Shown: piece by piece, positions 6,942 through 8,270 of the stretch
How the letters are laid out: every line of letters begins with the position of its first letter
Numbering within the stretch: the first letter of the stretch is position 1
Assembly: GCA_903864555.1 (NCBI GenBank)
Contig: CAIPGJ010000289.1
Span: 1 to 8,270, forward strand
DNA length: 8,270 bases
Origin: an uncultured Pseudomonadota bacterium
GTDB taxonomy: Bacteria > Pseudomonadota > Gammaproteobacteria > Burkholderiales > SG8-39
Direction of reading: 5' to 3'
Position numbers and translations under genes: made by a program
Notes under the pieces: generated by a model
What the model saw: the letters and a program-made list of their open reading frames with translations, nothing else
Databases searched by the model: none
Told to the model about the DNA's origin: nothing

Positions 6942-8078
6942 TCACCAGTAGCGGCGGTACCACAGCACGGTGCCGCACAGCAGCAGGCCGCCCAGCCACA
7001 GGAAGGGCCCCACGCCGATGATGGCCCCCAGCCCGCCCACCAGCAGCGGCAGGAAGGTGTGGGTGGCCATGCCCAGGGACAGGCGCAGGCCATTGGCCTC
7101 GCTCAACCGGTCCGGCGGCGCCACGTCATACATCACGGTGCTCGACAGGGGCGCCCCCACGCCCTGGCCCGCCCCGATGATGAAGGCGCACACCACTAGC
7201 AGGGTCAGGTCCGTGGCCAGGCCGAATCCGACCAGTCCGGCGGCGGCCACCAGCAGCGCGCAATGCAGCAGACGCCACGGCCGGCAGTGGCGCGACAGTG
7301 GCCCCAGCACCACGCGCACCGCGAATGCGGCCACCGAGAAGGCGCTCGCGATGAGGCCGATCTGCGAGGCCGACAAGCCCAGCGCCTTGCCATGCAGCGG
7401 CGTCACCACGGCCACCACGTCCCACAGCAGCACGAACACCGTGCTGACCAGCAGGATGGGGCGCAGGTCGGCATTGCGCAGCAGTTGCAACGCGGCCTTC
7501 TTCTGCACGGGCTGGCCGGCCGGACGACCCTCGCTTTGCGGAAAAGCCGCCATGCGCATCAAGAACAGGCCGGCCAGCGGCATCAATCCCAGCAGGGCAA
7601 AGATCAGCGAATAGTTGCCGACATGATCGATCACCAGCCCGATGGCATAGGGCGCAATCGCGTTGGCTCCAGCGATGCCCATGGTCAGCATGACGAAATT
7701 AGACGAGCGCTGCTCGGAAGAGCCGCTGCGCCCAGCCAGGGTGTTGGCCAGCACATGCTGGCCAAAGCCGCCACCGCCCCAGATCAGGGCGGCCAGGCAG
7801 AGCACCCACAAGTCCTGCGACAACGCCATCATCAAGGACCCGGCCAGCATGGCGATGCAGCAGCTCACCAGCGGCAGGCGGGTGCCGATACGGTCGGCCC
7901 AGCGCCCCATGTGCACCGCGCCCAGCAGCGGACTGATCGAGTACAGCGACAGCAGCATGCCCACGATGGCCGGGGAATACGGATGGCTCACCGCATACAG
8001 CACCGCGGCAAAGCGCACACCGAGCAGGGCGGCCTGGTTGAGCGAGAGATACGCCACTAGCAGGTGGATGGGCTTCAT
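6942..8078 (-). CDS. MFS transporter
   Basis: This is a 378-residue inner-membrane protein with about 12 hydrophobic segments, the standard size for a compact major facilitator superfamily carrier. Motif A is clear in the loop between helices 2 and 3: GRWADRIGTR (58-67 from the chosen start). Helix 4 contains a glycine-rich IWGGGGFGQH. A hydrophilic central loop (about 176-206, QSEGRPAGQPVQKKAAL) separates the two six-helix halves. Helix 10 shows GAGQGVGAPL, and the C-terminus is short (LWYRRYW). ATG at 8078 (MKPIHLLVAYL) is preferred because hydrophobic helix 1 begins right after it. A GTG at 8096 would add six residues; neither has a strong ribosome site (GCAGAG about 6 nt before the ATG). 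It follows an upstream partial gene by 54 nt on the same strand and may be co-transcribed. Substrate is unknown; drug efflux or metabolite export are equally possible. Confidence 0.9.
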   Translation of the reverse strand: MKPIHLLVAYLSLNQAALLGVRFAAVLYAVSHPYSPAIVGMLLSLYSISPLLGAVHMGRWADRIGTRLPLVSCCIAMLAGSLMMALSQDLWVLCLAALIWGGGGFGQHVLANTLAGRSGSSEQRSSNFVMLTMGIAGANAIAPYAIGLVIDHVGNYSLIFALLGLMPLAGLFLMRMAAFPQSEGRPAGQPVQKKAALQLLRNADLRPILLVSTVFVLLWDVVAVVTPLHGKALGLSASQIGLIASAFSVAAFAVRVVLGPLSRHCRPWRLLHCALLVAAAGLVGFGLATDLTLLVVCAFIIGAGQGVGAPLSSTVMYDVAPPDRLSEANGLRLSLGMATHTFLPLLVGGLGAIIGVGPFLWLGGLLLCGTVLWYRRYW

Positions 8079-8109
8079 GACACGCTCTGCGGCCACGGTG
8101 TGCAGGCCT

Positions 8110-8133
8110 GGCGGCGACCGCTGCGGTGCCGCC
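8110..8133. terminator. GC-rich hairpin between partial gene and MFS gene
   Basis: GGCGGC-g-ACCG (8110-8120) pairs with CGGT-GCCGCC (8124-8133) around a 3-nt loop, a 10-bp stem with one bulged G. It starts at the last base of the upstream stop codon. No T-run follows, so it may be a partial terminator or a structure that sets the relative expression of the MFS gene. Confidence 0.35.
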
Positions 8134-8270
8134 TATGCGACATGTAGCATCGTCTTGTCCAGGATGCCGGCAAGCTGCTCGGCGTCAGGCAAGCTGAGCA
8201 GCGCTTCAAACAGCTCTCTGGGCTTCAGTCCTGGGGCACCGGCCCGCACGCAATCGTCGAATTTCAGCCA
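8133..8270 (-). CDS. C-terminal end of an unrecognised protein (runs off window)
   Basis: An open frame enters from the right edge and ends at TAG (8135-8133), giving 45 residues. It begins WLKFDDCVRAGAPGL, continues KPRELFEALLSLPDAEQLAG and ends ILDKTMLHVA. It appears mostly helical and has no membrane segment or motif that I recognise. Codon use is GC-rich and compatible with the neighbours. The stop is 54 nt before the MFS start on the same strand, so the two may be co-transcribed. Because only the tail is visible, the product cannot be named, and it remains possible that this is a chance open frame. Confidence 0.6.
   Translation of the reverse strand, partial: WLKFDDCVRAGAPGLKPRELFEALLSLPDAEQLAGILDKTMLHVA

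Overview
The window is GC-rich, densely coded chromosomal DNA. The gene families point to a betaproteobacterium, probably Burkholderiales (Alcaligenaceae/Comamonadaceae-like): a Bug/TctC-type solute-binding protein, a three-gene proton-translocating transhydrogenase, and a luciferase-like monooxygenase. This placement rests on gene content and composition only. No rRNA, tRNA, CRISPR array, phage gene or intact insertion sequence is visible.

Left part (1-5264, all on the minus strand). Read in the direction of transcription, the order is pntAA, the small pntAB-type subunit, pntB, a LutC/YkgG-family (LUD domain) gene, a two-domain cupin-like gene, and the 5' part of a periplasmic Bug/TctC binding protein that runs off the window at base 1. 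The three transhydrogenase genes are tightly packed: 41 nt between the first two, and the pntB ATG directly follows the preceding stop. They encode the membrane pump that couples NADH + NADP+ to NAD+ + NADPH through the proton gradient. The three downstream genes have gaps of 95, 188 and 159 nt. The last two gaps hold their own control signals: an FNR/ANR-like box before the cupin gene and a strong hairpin before the binding-protein gene. They are therefore probably not all one operon.

Centre (5265-5823). A 559-nt divergent intergenic region separates pntAA from a rightward gene. Its main feature is a tight cluster of four DnaA-box-like 9-mers, one perfect and three with one mismatch, within 47 bp (5455-5501). 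It also holds an FNR/ANR-like palindrome and two inverted repeats in the pntAA leader.

Right part. A rightward LLM-class flavin-dependent oxidoreductase gene (5824-6744) converges with a leftward 12-TM MFS transporter gene (6942-8078). Between them sits a 189-bp MITE-like element with 26-bp terminal inverted repeats (2 mismatches) and a TA target duplication. Removing the element and one TA gives an empty site in which the two stop codons lie only about 6 bp apart and the oxidoreductase still ends in TAG. The element therefore landed in the stop codon and rebuilt it. At the right edge is the C-terminal end of an unrecognised minus-strand gene (8133-8270), followed by a GC-rich hairpin ahead of the MFS gene.

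No wholly new gene system is evident. The parts most worth following up are the MITE at the stop codon, the DnaA-box cluster, and the solitary LutC-type gene behind pntB.
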